NCBI RefSeq assembly: GCF_014836335.1
Contig: NZ_JACSRA010000021.1
Coordinates: 1-64,000 of the forward strand
Source: Clostridium cibarium
GTDB lineage: Bacteria > Bacillota > Clostridia > Clostridiales > Clostridiaceae
Length of the DNA: 64,000 nt
Direction: 5' to 3'
Both the position numbers and the translations under genes were made by a program. Below the pieces are notes generated by a model, which did not search any database, was not told the DNA's origin, and worked only from the letters and a program-made list of their open reading frames with translations. This document shows positions 7,661-16,335 of the stretch, in pieces (positions within the stretch are counted from its first letter, which is position 1; every line of letters begins with the position of its first letter).

Positions 7661-8380
7661 TTAAAATAATATTTTTTTCATCAATCCAACATAAACCATA
7701 ACTTCTACAAAGATATAAAGCATGCTGTAAATAATGGGAATTACAAGTATACTTAATGAAAAGTTTGCCATATTCATACAAGAGTTAGTTAGATTGTTTA
7801 TAGGAGGAACAAGCCATGTAATTATTTTTGTAATTGGATATTCATTTGCCATTGGAATCTTTACAACAGACATGATTACACTTAAGAATAATACCAATAT
7901 TGCCCTATTTCGATTTCCAAGAACCTTCCCTTGGAAAATCATTCCTAACAGTGTTCCCATTAATGCAGATAAGACGAGAATAAGAAAACCTAATACAATA
8001 TCATTTATATTAATCTCATCATTTGAAAAAACGCCATTATTTATACAGCTAATAATTAATGGCCAAAGTACTCCAACTAATGATATGATACTTTCTATAA
8101 TAGACATGAATATTATTTTTGAAATCCAATATAAGTTTCTGTTATTTGTCTTAAGAAATACAATTTGTTCTGTTCTCCAGTCTTGTAATTCGCAATAACT
8201 AAATCCCATCCAAGTCATTATACAAAATACTACACTGGCGCAAACTATAATACTAGGCACAAACTTTTCTGAGCCTGTACTATAATAAATTAACTGAAAT
8301 AACAAATAAAATATTACTGGTATCATAAACTTATTGTATTTCATATATATTTTATAGTTATACTTTAATAAAGCTATCAT
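7661..8380 (-). CDS. ABC-2 type transporter permease
   Basis: 239 residues with six predicted membrane spans (about residues 18-36, 42-60, 90-112, 125-147, 158-176 and 208-233), a layout typical of ABC-2 export permeases. It follows the ATPase gene by 16 nt in the same direction and must be its membrane partner. The pair resembles exporters of peptides or antibiotics in Firmicutes. The substrate is unknown and no dedicated sensor kinase or peptide precursor is seen nearby. Confidence 0.8.
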   Translation of the reverse strand: MIALLKYNYKIYMKYNKFMIPVIFYLLFQLIYYSTGSEKFVPSIIVCASVVFCIMTWMGFSYCELQDWRTEQIVFLKTNNRNLYWISKIIFMSIIESIISLVGVLWPLIISCINNGVFSNDEININDIVLGFLILVLSALMGTLLGMIFQGKVLGNRNRAILVLFLSVIMSVVKIPMANEYPITKIITWLVPPINNLTNSCMNMANFSLSILVIPIIYSMLYIFVEVMVYVGLMKKILF

Positions 8381-8396
8381 AATGTTCCTCCATTTA

Positions 8397-9227
8397 TTAC
8401 TTGAAATATTTTAATGTAAACCCATAGTTTAAAGCACTTAAAAGAACTTTATTGCTACTTCTTTCTCTTACTTTTAATTTCACTACTCCTTCTTCCTCAT
8501 GGCATTCTAAAATATCTCCAAATTCTGATGTTAATTTATCTATATTACTTTTTTCTTTTTTCTCAAAAATTAATATATTATATCTAACCCTTTCTATTTT
8601 AGGTTTTACTGATTCAATTATCTTTTTATTTTCAATTTTGAGAACTCTGCTAGATAATTCATCTACTAAAAATGGCTCATGGCATGACATAATGACAGTT
8701 ACGCCTTCAGATATTAGATCTTTAATGATCCTGATAAAGTTCGCTTGGGAGTTAACATCTTGTCCAGACAAAGGTTCATCTAATAGTAATACATCCGAAT
8801 TAGAAATTAACGCTTGAATCACTGCTACTTTTTGCAGCGACCCCTTAGATAAATTCTTCATTGGAACATCTTTCATACTCTTTAGATAAAACTTTTCATA
8901 AAGCTCTTTAACCTTTGCCTCAAACTCTTCTTTTCTTATATTATCTAAGTCACCTATACATTTTAAATATTCTTCTATTGTTAAATTAAGCTTTGAATAA
9001 TTCTCTGGTATATAATTAAACTTTACATTTCTATCAATTATTATCTTTCCACTACTTAAACTTGTAAGTCCAGAAATTATTCTAAGAAAAGTGCTTTTCC
9101 CCATCCCATTATTTCCAAGAATAGCTACACTTTCCCCTTTTTTAAACTCAACATTTACTTTATCAAAGATTATATTTTTTCCAAACCTTTTGGTTAAATT
9201 CTCTACCTTAATTATGTAATCTTCCAT
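8397..9227 (-). CDS. ABC transporter ATP-binding protein
   Basis: 276 residues. Walker A is 'GNNGMGKST' (about residues 36-44), the ABC signature is 'LSKGSLQK' (about 133-140, replacing LSGGQ), Walker B is 'VLLLDEPLSGQD', and the switch His is in 'VIMSCHEP'. The C-terminal 70 residues are a poorly conserved tail as in BcrA/CcmA-type export ATPases. It energises the permease encoded 16 nt downstream. I prefer the ATG at 9227 because GGAG lies 8 nt upstream. The ATG at 9233 is only 2 nt from that site. Confidence 0.85.
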   Translation of the reverse strand: MEDYIIKVENLTKRFGKNIIFDKVNVEFKKGESVAILGNNGMGKSTFLRIISGLTSLSSGKIIIDRNVKFNYIPENYSKLNLTIEEYLKCIGDLDNIRKEEFEAKVKELYEKFYLKSMKDVPMKNLSKGSLQKVAVIQALISNSDVLLLDEPLSGQDVNSQANFIRIIKDLISEGVTVIMSCHEPFLVDELSSRVLKIENKKIIESVKPKIERVRYNILIFEKKEKSNIDKLTSEFGDILECHEEEGVVKLKVRERSSNKVLLSALNYGFTLKYFK

Positions 9228-9284
9228 ACTCATAGCTCCAATCTAAATGTTCTGAAATTCCTATCTACCTATATTTTACAGCAA

Positions 9285-9359
9285 TTATAGTGTTCTGACT
9301 ATATTTGCCTTATGTCTACCATCCAAAATAGCTCTAACCTTATTTGCTTCCTTAGCCAT
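9285..9359 (-). pseudogene. 24-codon relic resembling the toxin's middle region
   Basis: A short frame (M-A-K-E-A-N-K-V-R-A-I-L-D...) starts directly after the stop of the hydrolase at 9360 and ends at TAA. Its 'KVRAILDGRHKANI' resembles 'RVRAVLDSGDKETI' of the toxin encoded at 10484-12223 (about 9 of 20 positions identical by eye). It is too short to be a functional domain and has no ribosome site. Probably a leftover of a duplicated or replaced toxin gene. Confidence 0.35.
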
Positions 9360-9932
9360 TTAAATAAAGCTTATCAACTTCTGAATTTCATTTAATAAAA
9401 CAGGGAAATCAGTATATCCATCACGAGCAATAAAATGTTTTCCTGATGAAAGAATCATAAGATTTGCATCTAATTCTTTGGCTAATTTTTGTGTTGCTTT
9501 GGTTGGAACAATATCATCATCTTTTGCCGTAATAACAATTCTTGATTGAATTAAACTTTTTATTCTTTCAATATCAAGTGGTCCATCTACAAATTCTTGT
9601 AATCCTTCTGTTTGCTCATCCATGGGATTTTCATTTATAAAACCTGAAACAAGTATCGCCCCTTTGATTTTTATATTTCTTTCAAGTATATATCGAAGTG
9701 CCATAATACATCCGAGGCTATGCCCGATAAATATGGTATTTTCATCAATGTCCAAAACATTTTTACGAAGATGCTCAAGCCATGGTTCAAGATGTGGATT
9801 GCTGGAATCAGGCATGTTAGGAATATAAATTTTGACAGGACTATTTTTAAACTGTTCCTTTAACCATGGAAACCACTCTGCTTGGTTTGAAGATGTATAA
9901 CCATGGATAACATATATATTTGTATCTTTCAT
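9360..9932 (-). CDS. RBBP9/YdeN-family serine hydrolase
   Basis: 190 residues from the ATG at 9932, which has AGGAG 10 nt upstream. The longer frame starting at a GTG has no ribosome site. The fold is a small alpha/beta hydrolase: 'YVIHGYTSS' near the N-terminus (oxyanion strand), nucleophile Ser in 'FIGHSLGC' (about residue 74), acid Asp in 'TAKDDDIVP' and His in 'GKHFIARDGYTDFP'. The 'P-x-x-x-x-P-x-L-x-x-W' segment is characteristic of the RBBP9/YdeN group. Substrates of these hydrolases are poorly known. It sits between the toxin/immunity pair and the ABC transporter and may be monocistronic. Confidence 0.8.
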   Translation of the reverse strand: MKDTNIYVIHGYTSSNQAEWFPWLKEQFKNSPVKIYIPNMPDSSNPHLEPWLEHLRKNVLDIDENTIFIGHSLGCIMALRYILERNIKIKGAILVSGFINENPMDEQTEGLQEFVDGPLDIERIKSLIQSRIVITAKDDDIVPTKATQKLAKELDANLMILSSGKHFIARDGYTDFPVLLNEIQKLISFI

Positions 9933-10084
9933 TTTCTTATTTCTCCTAATTATATAAATAATTTTCACTTCATAATGATTTAATTAACTAAAATTAATGA
10001 ACCAACTTACTTAAATTTCAGTTGATTCATTTCATCTTTTCACTATATTATTTAGATTATGCTATCAGTTTATTATGCATTCAA

Positions 10085-10465
10085 TTATTTACTGTAGTCC
10101 ACACATCCAATAAACTTCAGTTCATTATCTCCATTTTTATAATTATCTCCATTATGCTGATATTCAAAGTCATATAACAATACTATAGAATTATACATTC
10201 CTCCACTATATTTTTCATTTAATCTAGGTATTATCTCATAATCATTAGAAAAGCCTTCTAATAAAACCTGCAAATCATTTGACTTTTCCTCCATATAATC
10301 TATTTCTGAAAAGTCTATATCATAATAATCTATCTTAAATTGCTTTTTAAACTTTGATGGTATTAAGTCCCCATCATCGGTATATTTAATCTCCATAAAT
10401 TTTCTGAAAGTTTCTTCATCATTAAAAATCCCTAGCCATAATGATACCTTACCTTCTTTTTGCAT
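10085..10465 (-). CDS. Imm22 family immunity protein
   Basis: 126 residues. The opening 'GKVSLWLGIFNDEETFRKFM' followed by 'YTDDGDLIPSKFKKQFKI' and 'DYYDIDFSE' matches the Imm22 immunity family (V-S-L-W-x-G at the N-terminus, S-x-F before a helix, acidic middle). It lies directly downstream of the polymorphic toxin gene (about 18 nt), the normal place for the immunity gene, and should bind and neutralise that toxin's C-terminal domain in the cytoplasm. AAAGGAG is 8 nt upstream of the ATG at 10465. The ATG at 10471 is only 2 nt away from it. Confidence 0.75.
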   Translation of the reverse strand: MQKEGKVSLWLGIFNDEETFRKFMEIKYTDDGDLIPSKFKKQFKIDYYDIDFSEIDYMEEKSNDLQVLLEGFSNDYEIIPRLNEKYSGGMYNSIVLLYDFEYQHNGDNYKNGDNELKFIGCVDYSK

Positions 10466-10483
10466 ACTCATCTCTCCTTTAAC

Positions 10484-12223
10484 TTATTTCCGTTGTAATC
10501 CCTTAGGCAAAGATTCTACACCTCCATCCAGTCTATAATTTGCCCAATTATTCAGCCTTCTTATAAACGTATCATAGTCTGCTGAACTATCAATTATCTT
10601 TAACAATTCATTATGAGCAGTTGTTGAACCTCTACCCCCATGTATTCCTTTAGGATTCACGAATTTAACATCTGTTGTTAAACTTCTTAAATCTTTAATT
10701 TGCTCTGCTGTTACATACCAATTCTTAAACTGAGGAGTCCTAGAAACTAAATGCCATTCATGTAATCCACCTGGTTGTCTTAATCTGTCCTCTATCGTTT
10801 CTCTCAGCTTAGGGTCTTTCCATATCTCATCTAATTCTTCAGAAGTTAATGAATTAAAGAACTTATTAAATTCACCATTTCTTACAGATGGTATATCTTT
10901 AGTTGTTAATCTGTAAAGGTTACTTGCCCCCTTTTCATCAATAAACCCAAGAATCCTGTCCTTATCTCCCTTATATTTTACAACAACTTGTGCTAAGTTT
11001 TCTATAGTTTCCTTATCTCCACTATCCAAAACAGCTCTAACTCTCTTTGATTCTTCAGCAGTTAACCCAAGATTATCAACCTCAGTTACTATCTTTCTCA
11101 AGTTCTCGTTACTTCTATAAATCCTCTCAAATTCTCCAGCTCCAAGGCTGCTTAGCCTTAAACTTTTATCCTTAGTTCCATCTTGTATGGTTTTCATAAA
11201 AGTTTTATAAGCATCTGGAGTTTCTATCCTTAGGTTGTCTAAAAAGCCTCCACTTTCAACTCCCTTAACTCTAGCAGAAACTGTACCTCCATATCTTGAT
11301 ACTCCCATAGCACTAATTCTAGTTCCCTGATAAGCAAGTAGCCCTACCCATGGTGGTAGCCCTGCTTTTTCTGCTGCTTCCATAGAAATATAGCCTGTCC
11401 CCATGGCACCTACATTTCTTATAAGTTCCTTTCCCGAAACCTTAAGTAATTCCTTAGCACCATATTTACTTCCTACCTTAATTAGCACAGCTCCATCTCC
11501 TACTAGAGGTATTGCTGACAATGCACTTAAAGCTCTCTCTGCATCTGATAACTTTCTTTGGGTTATTAAATCCATTCCTATAACAGCTTCAACCAATCCC
11601 TTAGCATCTCCTACTATTGGGATTACATCAAGACCAAGGGATACCCACTTTTCCCATGCCTTTTCATAAGTTACATCTGCACCTTCTATAGTTTGTTTTA
11701 GATACTTACCATACTCATCGATATATTCTTCATTATTATTTTTAGCATTTTCCTTATATTCTTCATATTGCTTTTTCATAACATCTGATACGCCTTCGTA
11801 TGTTAACAAATCTTGAAAAGTTAACCCTGCCTTTTCTCTTGTGTATTCATAGCCTTCTTCTGTTACGCCAGATTCTTCTATTCCTAAGTTATTTTTTACA
11901 GATATATCTTCAATCCTTATAAGCCCCAAGTCTTCTAAGGCATCTTCCTGCTCTGAAAAAAAATCACTATCAACACTGCTATCATAGTATCCACATAGCC
12001 CTTTAAAAACTGTATACCTTTGAGACCAATTAAAAAGTTCATTAATCTCATTATCAAGAGGAGAATAATCTATGTATCCAAGTCCACCATCACTATTAAT
12101 TAATTCTACTGCTTCTTTTGCTACTCTATTTGCCTCATATAAACTTCTGCCACAATTATTTAAAGCGTACTCAGCATTAGAGCATCTTGAATTGACTTGC
12201 TCATCTATTGAAAAATCCCTCAC
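10484..12223 (-). CDS. Polymorphic toxin with pre-toxin TG domain and putative C-terminal nuclease
   Basis: 579 residues without a signal peptide. The N-terminal 130 residues are helical with 'CSNAEYALNNCGRSLYEANR', like the LXG/WXG-type targeting segments of type VII-exported toxins. The middle has the pre-toxin TG pattern 'SLGLDVIPIVGDAKGLVEA' (about 195-213) and a second 'SAIPLVGDGAVLIKVG'. The last 100 residues hold 'GGLHEWHLVSRTPQFKNW' and 'GGRGSTTAHNELL', His-rich motifs like those of HNH/Endo VII-type toxin nucleases, so a DNase or RNase activity is inferred. The Imm22 gene follows by about 18 nt. GTG start at 12223 with AGGGGA 9 nt upstream. Its start overlaps the stop of a 19-codon frame. 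No other secretion genes are in the window. Confidence 0.7.
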   Translation of the reverse strand: MRDFSIDEQVNSRCSNAEYALNNCGRSLYEANRVAKEAVELINSDGGLGYIDYSPLDNEINELFNWSQRYTVFKGLCGYYDSSVDSDFFSEQEDALEDLGLIRIEDISVKNNLGIEESGVTEEGYEYTREKAGLTFQDLLTYEGVSDVMKKQYEEYKENAKNNNEEYIDEYGKYLKQTIEGADVTYEKAWEKWVSLGLDVIPIVGDAKGLVEAVIGMDLITQRKLSDAERALSALSAIPLVGDGAVLIKVGSKYGAKELLKVSGKELIRNVGAMGTGYISMEAAEKAGLPPWVGLLAYQGTRISAMGVSRYGGTVSARVKGVESGGFLDNLRIETPDAYKTFMKTIQDGTKDKSLRLSSLGAGEFERIYRSNENLRKIVTEVDNLGLTAEESKRVRAVLDSGDKETIENLAQVVVKYKGDKDRILGFIDEKGASNLYRLTTKDIPSVRNGEFNKFFNSLTSEELDEIWKDPKLRETIEDRLRQPGGLHEWHLVSRTPQFKNWYVTAEQIKDLRSLTTDVKFVNPKGIHGGRGSTTAHNELLKIIDSSADYDTFIRRLNNWANYRLDGGVESLPKGLQRK

Positions 12224-12279
12224 CTTGCATCATCCCCTAATGCCTTTAAGTAAAAATAACTTTTCATTTTATAAAACAT
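12220..12279 (-). CDS. Possible 19-residue leader peptide of the toxin operon
   Basis: An ATG at 12279 opens a 19-codon frame (MFYKMKSYFYLKALGDDAR) whose TGA overlaps the toxin's GTG start by two bases. This is the geometry of translational coupling. The ribosome site (GGTGAT) is weak. It could control toxin translation. It could equally be chance. Confidence 0.3.
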   Translation of the reverse strand: MFYKMKSYFYLKALGDDAR

Positions 12280-12312
12280 CTTATCACCAACTTTTCAATA
12301 AAAATAAAAAAA

Positions 12313-12334
12313 GTTAGCACTAAAAAGTGCTAAC
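12313..12334 (-). terminator. Strong intrinsic terminator
   Basis: A perfect 9-bp stem (12313-12321 with 12326-12334) with AAAA loop, followed on the minus strand by TTTTTTTATTTTT. It ends transcripts coming from the cysteine operon and/or the leader just upstream of the toxin gene. Confidence 0.85.
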
Positions 12335-12418
12335 CCATGTTTCTACGTAAAATGTTTTTATTGTCTGCAAGTAAGGTTTCATAGTGAATCAACATCCCAC
12401 ATATTTCTCACTATTTCC
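12313..12418 (-). ncRNA. Possible terminated leader or small RNA before the toxin
   Basis: A promoter-like pair (TTGCAA at 12449-12454, 18 bp, TATAAT at 12425-12430, minus strand) would start an RNA near 12418. It contains a 7-bp stem (ATAGTGA with TCACTAT) and ends at the strong terminator 12313-12334. It may be an attenuated leader for the toxin operon or an independent small RNA. I recognise no riboswitch class. Confidence 0.3.
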
Positions 12419-12468
12419 TAACAAATTATACCATGTTACCATTTCTAATTGCAAGAATTATTTATTTA

Positions 12469-13743
12469 TTATTGAATCATTATACTAATAATTTTTTTAT
12501 CAGTTTCTTTCATTCCTTCTTTTGCAAGTTTCCCAACACTTGATATTGTAGCTTCAACATCCTTTTTAACAATACCATCACCATCTCTAAATTGTTGCCC
12601 TTGCTTGTACATATGATATCCTAAAATTCCAGCATCCACACCTGCAGCAATTTTAGCTGCACAAGAAGCTTTAGCACCATCACAAACTATCCCTGAAACA
12701 ATAGATAATGCATTAACAATTGTATGTGCAATTTCTTTATATCCACCGCCATAAAGATATGCAATACCTGCACCACTTCCAGCTCCAGCTGAAATAGCTC
12801 CACAATATGCTGATAGTCTTCCTATCCCTGTTTTTTGATGTATTGTAATTAAATCTGAAAGAACTACAGCTCTATAAAGTTTCTCTTTTGAAACATTTAA
12901 CTCATTAGCATATTCTATAACAGGAAGTGAAGCTGTCATTCCTTGATTTCCACTACCTGAAATTATAACTACAGGAAGCTCACATCCATTCATTCTAGCA
13001 TCTGATCCAGCTGCTGCTTTAGCCTTTGCTCTTACCTTTACATCTGATCCATATGTAGAAAATAGAACTTTTCCAATATTTGCACCATAGCTATTTTTCA
13101 AACCTTCTTCTGCAATTCTTGAATTATACTCAATTTGCCTTCCGATAATATTTTCTATGTCCTTAATATCAACAGAATTTGCAAAATCAATAATATCTTC
13201 TACATTTAATAATGTTTTATCACTAAGTCCTTCTTCTTTAGATGCATTTGCATCTTTTTCATAAATGACTTTTCCATCCTTTTCAATTAAAACAATATTC
13301 GTATGATAATTTACTATTCTTACCTTTACATATGAATCTTTATAAAATGCATTAATTTGTATGTAAAATATAAATGAAGTCTCTTTAAATTCAACTTCTA
13401 TAGAATTATTTGATAAATATTCTTTAATAAGTTGTTTATCTTCTTCTTTTACACTTGAAATAACCTGCAATTTCATTTCAGCTTCGCCAGCTATAATCCC
13501 AGCAGCTACCGAAGCTTCTATTCCTTTTAGACCTCCTGTATTAGGAACTATAACACTTTTTACATTTTTTATTATGTTACCACTGGCTTCAACCACAACT
13601 TTTTCAGGTATAGCCCCTAATGCTTCTCTAGCCTTTGCAGCTGCATAAGCAATAGAAATTGGTTCAGTACATCCCATTGCTGGAACTAATTCTTCATTTA
13701 GAATTTGCAAATAATTTTTATATTTTATATCATCCTTCTCCAT
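12469..13743 (-). CDS. CyuA/UPF0597-type L-cysteine desulfidase (serine dehydratase alpha-like)
   Basis: 424 residues, full length for the UPF0597 (YhaM/CyuA) family. Motifs: 'EELVPAMGCTEPISIAYA' at the N-terminus, 'VPNTGGLKGIEASVAAG', 'NGCELPVVIISGSGNQGMT' and 'AYCGAISAGAGSGAG', then 'CDGAKASCAAK' near the C-terminus. The conserved Cys residues are those that hold the 4Fe-4S cluster of this dehydratase-like family. Characterised members break L-cysteine into pyruvate, ammonia and hydrogen sulfide. It is the last gene of a five-gene operon whose earlier members look able to release cysteine from a thiazoline or carbamoyl derivative, which fits this reaction well. A 102-nt gap separates it from the amidohydrolase gene upstream. 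Terminator at 12313-12334. Confidence 0.8.
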   Translation of the reverse strand: MEKDDIKYKNYLQILNEELVPAMGCTEPISIAYAAAKAREALGAIPEKVVVEASGNIIKNVKSVIVPNTGGLKGIEASVAAGIIAGEAEMKLQVISSVKEEDKQLIKEYLSNNSIEVEFKETSFIFYIQINAFYKDSYVKVRIVNYHTNIVLIEKDGKVIYEKDANASKEEGLSDKTLLNVEDIIDFANSVDIKDIENIIGRQIEYNSRIAEEGLKNSYGANIGKVLFSTYGSDVKVRAKAKAAAGSDARMNGCELPVVIISGSGNQGMTASLPVIEYANELNVSKEKLYRAVVLSDLITIHQKTGIGRLSAYCGAISAGAGSGAGIAYLYGGGYKEIAHTIVNALSIVSGIVCDGAKASCAAKIAAGVDAGILGYHMYKQGQQFRDGDGIVKKDVEATISSVGKLAKEGMKETDKKIISIMIQ

Positions 13744-13845
13744 TTTTACCTCAATCTTAATTAATTTAAAATTTTATAAACTTATACTAATGTGTTACTT
13801 GAAAAATAATAACATGAATAAATAAAAGATTAAAGACAAACTTAA

Positions 13846-15135
13846 TTATATATTAAGATGTTCATCTATAGCTTTTGCTAAGATTTCTGGGTTATTAATT
13901 AATTTAAGTCCACCCAAAGCCATGCACTTAGCTACATAAATCATACTTTTAAAGCCAATTGTTGAACCAGTTTGTGCTGTAAAGGCCCAATGATGTAAAG
14001 GAGTTCCTTTGCATGCTGTAGCTGCATTTAATGTAACAGTAGGAACCTTGTGACTTACATTAGATACATCAGTTGAAATATATATATCTTTTGCTCTTCT
14101 TTCATATTTCTGTAGTCCATCAAAATATTTACCTTCATTATCTAAATTTGCAGCTTCACTAATTGATTTTGCAAATTGAATTTCTTCTTCTGTATATTTA
14201 GGTACAGGAACTTCTGTCATAGCTTCATAAAATGTATCTAATAATGTGAAATTCAATTTTGTTTCCTTACAATTAGATACTAATTCACTTTCATACCTTG
14301 TATCTGTCATAAGGGCTGCCCCTTGTGCTATACGCTCTATACGCTGAGATGCATCATCAACATGTTTACGACTATTACCTCGAATATAATATGATGTTTG
14401 TGCAAAGTCAGGAACTATATTTGGTTTTACACCAGCATCTAAGTAAGTGTAATGAATACGGACATCATCTGTTACATGTTCTCTTAAATAATTTACTCCT
14501 ACATTCATTAATTCTGCTGCGTCAAGTGCACTTCTACCTAAATGTGGGCTTCCAGATGCATGAGACGTTACTCCAAAGAACCTAAACTTTTTACAATCCA
14601 TAGCTTGATAAATATCTTCTCCAACTCTATTTACATCTGATGGATGCCATGTAATTGCTGCATCTAAATCATCAAAACAGCCTTGTTCTGTCATTATGAT
14701 TTTCCCATACATAATCTCTTCTGCAGGACAACCAAATAGCTTTATAGTTCCACTTTTACCACTTAACTCAAGCTCTTTTTTAAGAGCAACAGCAGCTGCC
14801 GCTGCACCAACCCCTAGCACACTATGTCCACAACCATGGCCACAACCTTCAATTTCAGAGCGCCTATCTACTGGCTTCTGTCCTAAACCTGGTAATGCAT
14901 CATATTCTGCTAGAAAGCCTAGTACAGGCTTACCAGTTCCCCATGTAGCAACAAAAGCTGTTTCCAAACCTGCAACTTTCCACTCAATTGAAAATCCTTG
15001 ATCTTCCATAAAATTTGCTAAACATCTACTTGATTTCTTTTCTTCTAATGATAATTCAGGATTTTCAAATATAAATTCTGCTATTTTCCATACATCAGAA
15101 CTATTTTCATCAAACCATTTATTAATTTCATTCAT
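13846..15135 (-). CDS. M20 family amidohydrolase (AbgB-like)
   Basis: 429 residues. Metal-ligand motifs of M20D amidohydrolases are visible: 'LAEYDALPGLG', 'EGCGHGCGHSVLGVGAAAA' (the C-G-H-x-x-G-H site near residue 100), 'CPAEEIMYGK' (catalytic Glu pair) and 'ITWHPSDVN', with the dimerisation lid around 180-300. It resembles AbgB, the p-aminobenzoyl-glutamate hydrolase subunit, but is shorter than the usual 480 residues. In this operon (ATC hydrolase first, cysteine desulfidase last) the expected substrate would be an N-acyl or N-carbamoyl cysteine. That is inference from context. 54 nt downstream of the transporter gene. Confidence 0.75.
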   Translation of the reverse strand: MNEINKWFDENSSDVWKIAEFIFENPELSLEEKKSSRCLANFMEDQGFSIEWKVAGLETAFVATWGTGKPVLGFLAEYDALPGLGQKPVDRRSEIEGCGHGCGHSVLGVGAAAAAVALKKELELSGKSGTIKLFGCPAEEIMYGKIIMTEQGCFDDLDAAITWHPSDVNRVGEDIYQAMDCKKFRFFGVTSHASGSPHLGRSALDAAELMNVGVNYLREHVTDDVRIHYTYLDAGVKPNIVPDFAQTSYYIRGNSRKHVDDASQRIERIAQGAALMTDTRYESELVSNCKETKLNFTLLDTFYEAMTEVPVPKYTEEEIQFAKSISEAANLDNEGKYFDGLQKYERRAKDIYISTDVSNVSHKVPTVTLNAATACKGTPLHHWAFTAQTGSTIGFKSMIYVAKCMALGGLKLINNPEILAKAIDEHLNI

Positions 15136-15189
15136 AATTTATTCTCCTTATATTAGTTTCATCAAATAATAGTTAATCTTACTAATTCT

Positions 15190-16308
15190 CTAATTAATAT
15201 CAACTTCTACCTCATTATCAAATTTTCTATTTTTTACTCTTAATTCTTTATAGATTATAAAACAAGTAAAAATAATAGCTGAATATCCTGCTAAAGGATA
15301 TAAAATATTCACCAATTTATCAAAAGGGAGTATACCTCCAAAAATCATACCTATAGCAGTTAATATTATTGCAATAGTATTGAATTTTTTAGTTTTATCA
15401 ACTGCAAACTTTCTAACAGTCACTAAAAGGAATGAAGCTACTGCTGAGTAAATACTTAATACTATTAATACTGAAAAAATTAATCCTAATACAGGTGATA
15501 TATGATTAGCAATTGCTAATGTTGGAACTTGTTGACCTACAATTAATTTATAATAAACAAGTTCTGCTATCACAAGTGATATAATTGCTACTGTAAAAGC
15601 AATAGTTCCTATAAGTCCTGCAGTTCTCGCTTCCTTTAAACTTTTTGCAGATGCCCCACAATCAACTTGAAATGGTATACTAACCATAAGTGCAAGAAAA
15701 GCATACAATATTCCTGACCATGCCCAATTCGAAGATGCAGTTTGAAAGCCTAATGTTGGTATAAGATTACTAGCTTCTGATAAAAGGTTTGGTTGATTAA
15801 TAAGGGTAGCAATTCCTGAAACTCCTACTATTGCTACAAATATAATCTTGATTGGTCCTATAACTCCTATTATTTCAATAAGCTTTTCTACTCCTAGAAC
15901 TACTGTTCCTAATGAAAGAAGTGCTATAACTCCAGTACCTACATATGTTGGTATTCCATAATATTGGTTAATTGTTGCACCAGCTCCAGCAAGCATAACT
16001 ACAAATATAGCATATACTAATACAACAGTATACCATATGTAAACTTGTCCTATAACTTTACCGCAATAATACTCAAAAACATCATATGGATTACCAAATT
16101 TCTTTTTTTGGCCTATTCCATATAAAATGTATGTTAAGCCACTCATTAATGCTAAAAAAATTACTGCTGCTATAATTCCATTCGCCCCACTTGTGGTGAA
16201 AAATTGTAAAACTTCTTGCCCCGTTGCAAATCCTGCCCCAATCCAATATGCACATAATGCTCCTGCAAGGATTATTATCTTTTTTAAACTAATTAATTCT
16301 TTTTTCAT
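15190..16308 (-). CDS. YkvI-like membrane transporter (APC/LeuT fold)
   Basis: 372 residues with ten to eleven hydrophobic spans and no signal peptide. The first helix contains 'GAGFATGQEVLQFFTTSG', the unwound G-x-G-F-A-T-G-x-E motif typical of the YkvI branch of the amino-acid/polyamine/organocation superfamily, where the substrate and sodium sites lie. It probably imports the amino-acid-like substrate that the flanking enzymes process. 27 nt after proC and in the same operon. Confidence 0.75.
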   Translation of the reverse strand: MKKELISLKKIIILAGALCAYWIGAGFATGQEVLQFFTTSGANGIIAAVIFLALMSGLTYILYGIGQKKKFGNPYDVFEYYCGKVIGQVYIWYTVVLVYAIFVVMLAGAGATINQYYGIPTYVGTGVIALLSLGTVVLGVEKLIEIIGVIGPIKIIFVAIVGVSGIATLINQPNLLSEASNLIPTLGFQTASSNWAWSGILYAFLALMVSIPFQVDCGASAKSLKEARTAGLIGTIAFTVAIISLVIAELVYYKLIVGQQVPTLAIANHISPVLGLIFSVLIVLSIYSAVASFLLVTVRKFAVDKTKKFNTIAIILTAIGMIFGGILPFDKLVNILYPLAGYSAIIFTCFIIYKELRVKNRKFDNEVEVDIN

Positions 16309-16335
16309 ATATATTGCCCCCTGGTTTTCCTTAGT

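Noticed and set aside
7734-8198. 154-codon plus-strand frame opposite the ABC permease
   Set aside because: Shadow of a real membrane protein gene with correct ribosome spacing on the minus strand.
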